A model generated the notes under the pieces. It was not told the origin of the DNA, did no database searches, and worked only from the letters and a program-made list of their open reading frames with translations. Shown one piece after another: positions 28,182-29,393 of a stretch of DNA of 29,393 nucleotides. A program made the position numbers and the translations under genes. This stretch comes from Sulfurirhabdus sp043759595 (lineage in GTDB: Bacteria; Pseudomonadota; Gammaproteobacteria; Burkholderiales; SMCO01): NCBI GenBank assembly GCA_043759595.1, contig JAYVLG010000065.1, positions 1-29,393 on the forward strand, in the 5' to 3' direction. Position 1 is the first letter of the stretch, and every line of letters starts with the position of its first letter.

Positions 28182-28808
28182 ATGACCACTTCAAGCAGTA
28201 AAAAAACTATGATGACATTATATTCAGGCACTTCCTGCCCTTTCAGTCAACGATGCCGGATTGTGCTGTACGAAAAAGGCATGGATTTTCAGGTGATCGA
28301 TGTGGACCTTCACGACAAGCCAGAAGATCTGGCGGTGATGAACCCCTATAATAAAGTACCTGTGTTGGTAGAGCGTGATCTCATCCTGCATGAAGCGAAC
28401 ATCATTAATGAGTATATTGATGAGCGATTTCCGCATCCGCAATTAATGCCTGCTGACCCAGTGATGCGAGCACGTGCACGCCTTTTCCTGTATCGTTTTG
28501 AGGAAGAGTTGTTTTCGCACGTCAGTGTAATAGAGCATGGCAGTCAAAAAGCGGCAGACAAATCCAGATCTGTAATTCGCGATAATCTGACACAGTTGGT
28601 GCCACTTTTTGTCAAGCAAAAATTCATGCTGGGCGAAGAGTACTCTATGCTGGATGTAGCAATAGCGCCATTGCTTTGGCGTCTGGAGCATTATGCAATC
28701 ACGTTGCCAAAGCAGGCTGCGCCATTGTTGAAATATGCAGAACGCCTGTTTGTACGTCCCGCATTTATTGAAGCGCTGACACCGTCAGAAAAAGTGATGC
28801 GCAAGTAG
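28182..28808 (+). CDS. sspA: stringent starvation protein A (GST-fold RNA polymerase-associated)
   Basis: A glutathione S-transferase-like protein without glutathione activity that binds RNA polymerase during starvation and stress. 208 aa. The N-terminal thioredoxin fold begins LYSGTSCPFSQRCRIVLYEKGMDF, typical of SspA. The VPVLVERDLILHEANIINEYIDERFPHPQLMP segment and the alpha-helical C-terminal domain follow. Start ATG 28182 is uncertain: ATG 28209 or 28212 would give an N-terminus closer to most homologues, and neither option has a clear ribosome-binding site. It is followed 14 bp later by sspB, the usual sspAB arrangement, directly behind petABC as in most beta- and gammaproteobacteria. 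Confidence 0.93.
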   Translation: MTTSSSKKTMMTLYSGTSCPFSQRCRIVLYEKGMDFQVIDVDLHDKPEDLAVMNPYNKVPVLVERDLILHEANIINEYIDERFPHPQLMPADPVMRARARLFLYRFEEELFSHVSVIEHGSQKAADKSRSVIRDNLTQLVPLFVKQKFMLGEEYSMLDVAIAPLLWRLEHYAITLPKQAAPLLKYAERLFVRPAFIEALTPSEKVMRK

Positions 28809-28822
28809 GTTTGGGAGGGATT

Positions 28823-29263
28823 GTGGCTGAAATATCTACTAAGCCTTTTATCATTCGTGCAATATATGAATGGTGCTCGGATAGTGGTTTGACACCGTAT
28901 TTAGCGGTTGCTGTAGACTCGCAGACGCGAGTGCCCATGGAATTTGTTAAAGACGGAGAGATAGTCCTTAATCTAAGTGTGAGCGCAACCAATAATCTGA
29001 CAATTGGAAATGATGTAATACAGTTCTCTGCACGCTTCAGTGGTGCATCAAGAGAGTTGTATGTGCCAATAAAGGCGGTGATTGGCATATTTTCCAGAGA
29101 AAATGGTCAGGGTATGTTTTTTCCCAAGGAACCAGAAGGTGTCAAAGAAATAACTGAGGTTGTTGCTGATATAGATGTACAGCAAAAACCCGCAAGTAAA
29201 TTAGAGGGTAATCTTCCGCAAAAACCCGCTGGAAAAAAATCACATTTGAAACTAATTAAGTAA
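28823..29263 (+). CDS. sspB: ClpXP protease specificity-enhancing factor SspB
   Basis: Adaptor that delivers ssrA-tagged and other substrates to ClpXP. 146 aa from GTG 28823, chosen for the GGAGG at 28814-28818 directly upstream; a TTG at 28811 overlapping that site is rejected. The globular substrate-binding domain (residues 4-105) has STKPFIIRAIYEWCSD and TPYLAVAVD...VPMEFVKDGEIVLNLS. A flexible linker with a 12-bp direct repeat (GCAAAAACCCGC at 29182 and 29218) leads to the C-terminal SHLKLIK, equivalent to the ClpX-binding XB tail (ALRVVK in E. coli). Confidence 0.93.
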   Translation: MAEISTKPFIIRAIYEWCSDSGLTPYLAVAVDSQTRVPMEFVKDGEIVLNLSVSATNNLTIGNDVIQFSARFSGASRELYVPIKAVIGIFSRENGQGMFFPKEPEGVKEITEVVADIDVQQKPASKLEGNLPQKPAGKKSHLKLIK

Positions 29264-29289
29264 TAGTCAAAATTTTGTACATTTTCGTA

Positions 29290-29318
29290 TTGAAGAATTG
29301 TACACAACCATCTATAAT
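29290..29318 (+). promoter_or_regulatory. promoter of the tRNA-Thr gene
   Basis: TTGAAG (29290-29295), a 17-bp spacer and a perfect TATAAT (29313-29318), followed by a GC-rich discriminator GCGC. That discriminator is the hallmark of stringently controlled stable-RNA promoters. The start would be near 29325, leaving only about three bases of 5' leader before the tRNA. Confidence 0.65.
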
Positions 29319-29327
29319 GCGCACTCC

Positions 29328-29393
29328 GCCGGCATAGCTCAGTTGGTAGAGCAGCTGATTTGTAATCAGAAGGTCGAGGGTTCAATTCCTTTT
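29328..29393 (+). tRNA. tRNA-Thr (anticodon UGU), 3' end cut by window
   Basis: Cloverleaf elements are in order: acceptor strand GCCGGCA (29328-29334), D arm GCTC...GAGC, anticodon loop TTTGTAA with anticodon TGT at 29361-29363 (reads ACA and related Thr codons), variable loop AGGTC, and T arm GAGGG-TTCAATT-CCTTT. The window stops at the end of the T stem, so the 3' acceptor strand and CCA are missing. The anticodon-stem base pair 27-43 appears to be a G-A mismatch. In Betaproteobacteria tRNA-Thr(UGU) commonly opens the Thr-Tyr-Gly-Thr-tuf region, which may continue beyond the window. Confidence 0.95.

Overview
The window is a stretch of betaproteobacterial chromosome at moderate GC. The gene order mlaFEDCB - yadGH-like ABC exporter - ibaG - murA - hisGDCBHAFIE - hinT - tatABC ... 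degS-like - nif3-like - mscL - petABC - sspAB - tRNA-Thr is a conserved core block of Betaproteobacteria. The protein sequences (short-form HisG, cytochrome bc1 with a PLWY Qo motif, SspA/SspB behind petABC) point the same way. A low- to mid-GC Nitrosomonadales-type lineage (Gallionellaceae, Nitrosomonadaceae or Methylophilaceae) is plausible, but I cannot place it more precisely from sequence alone.

Layout. Positions 1-1620 are accessory: one GC-richer SAM-dependent methyltransferase gene in otherwise gene-poor DNA that ends in two hairpins. Positions 1643-2788 hold a small unrecognised gene whose 3' end, together with an adjacent 132-bp inverted-repeat element, is present as three exact-period 269-bp tandem units. 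The array runs into the 3' end of a minus-strand operon (luciferase-like flavin monooxygenase, then an SDR epimerase). A short DUF72-like gene diverges from that operon over interleaved promoters. From about 5400 to 20617 all genes lie on the plus strand and are tightly packed: Mla phospholipid transport, an ABC-2 exporter, IbaG, MurA, nine histidine genes, HinT and TatABC. A secreted DUF255 thioredoxin-fold protein follows. It converges on a DegS-like protease across a 253-bp spacer filled by nested inverted repeats. Then come Nif3-like, MscL with a C-terminal Cys4 ribbon, the bc1 complex, SspA/SspB, and a tRNA-Thr(UGU) cut by the window end.

Functional links. MlaFEDCB moves phospholipids between outer and inner membrane, but MlaA is not encoded here. 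The his genes cover PRPP to histidine except the HisZ regulatory subunit that short HisG needs and the histidinol-phosphate phosphatase; both must be elsewhere. The Rieske protein (petA) has a twin-arginine signal, so it is a likely client of the TatABC translocase encoded in the same window. SspA and SspB pair a polymerase-binding regulator with a ClpXP adaptor.

Most of the window is ordinary core genome. I did not find a clear new multi-gene system. The strongest unexplained structures are the 269-bp gene-tail triplication (1982-2788) and the nested inverted-repeat element between convergent genes (22447-22681).
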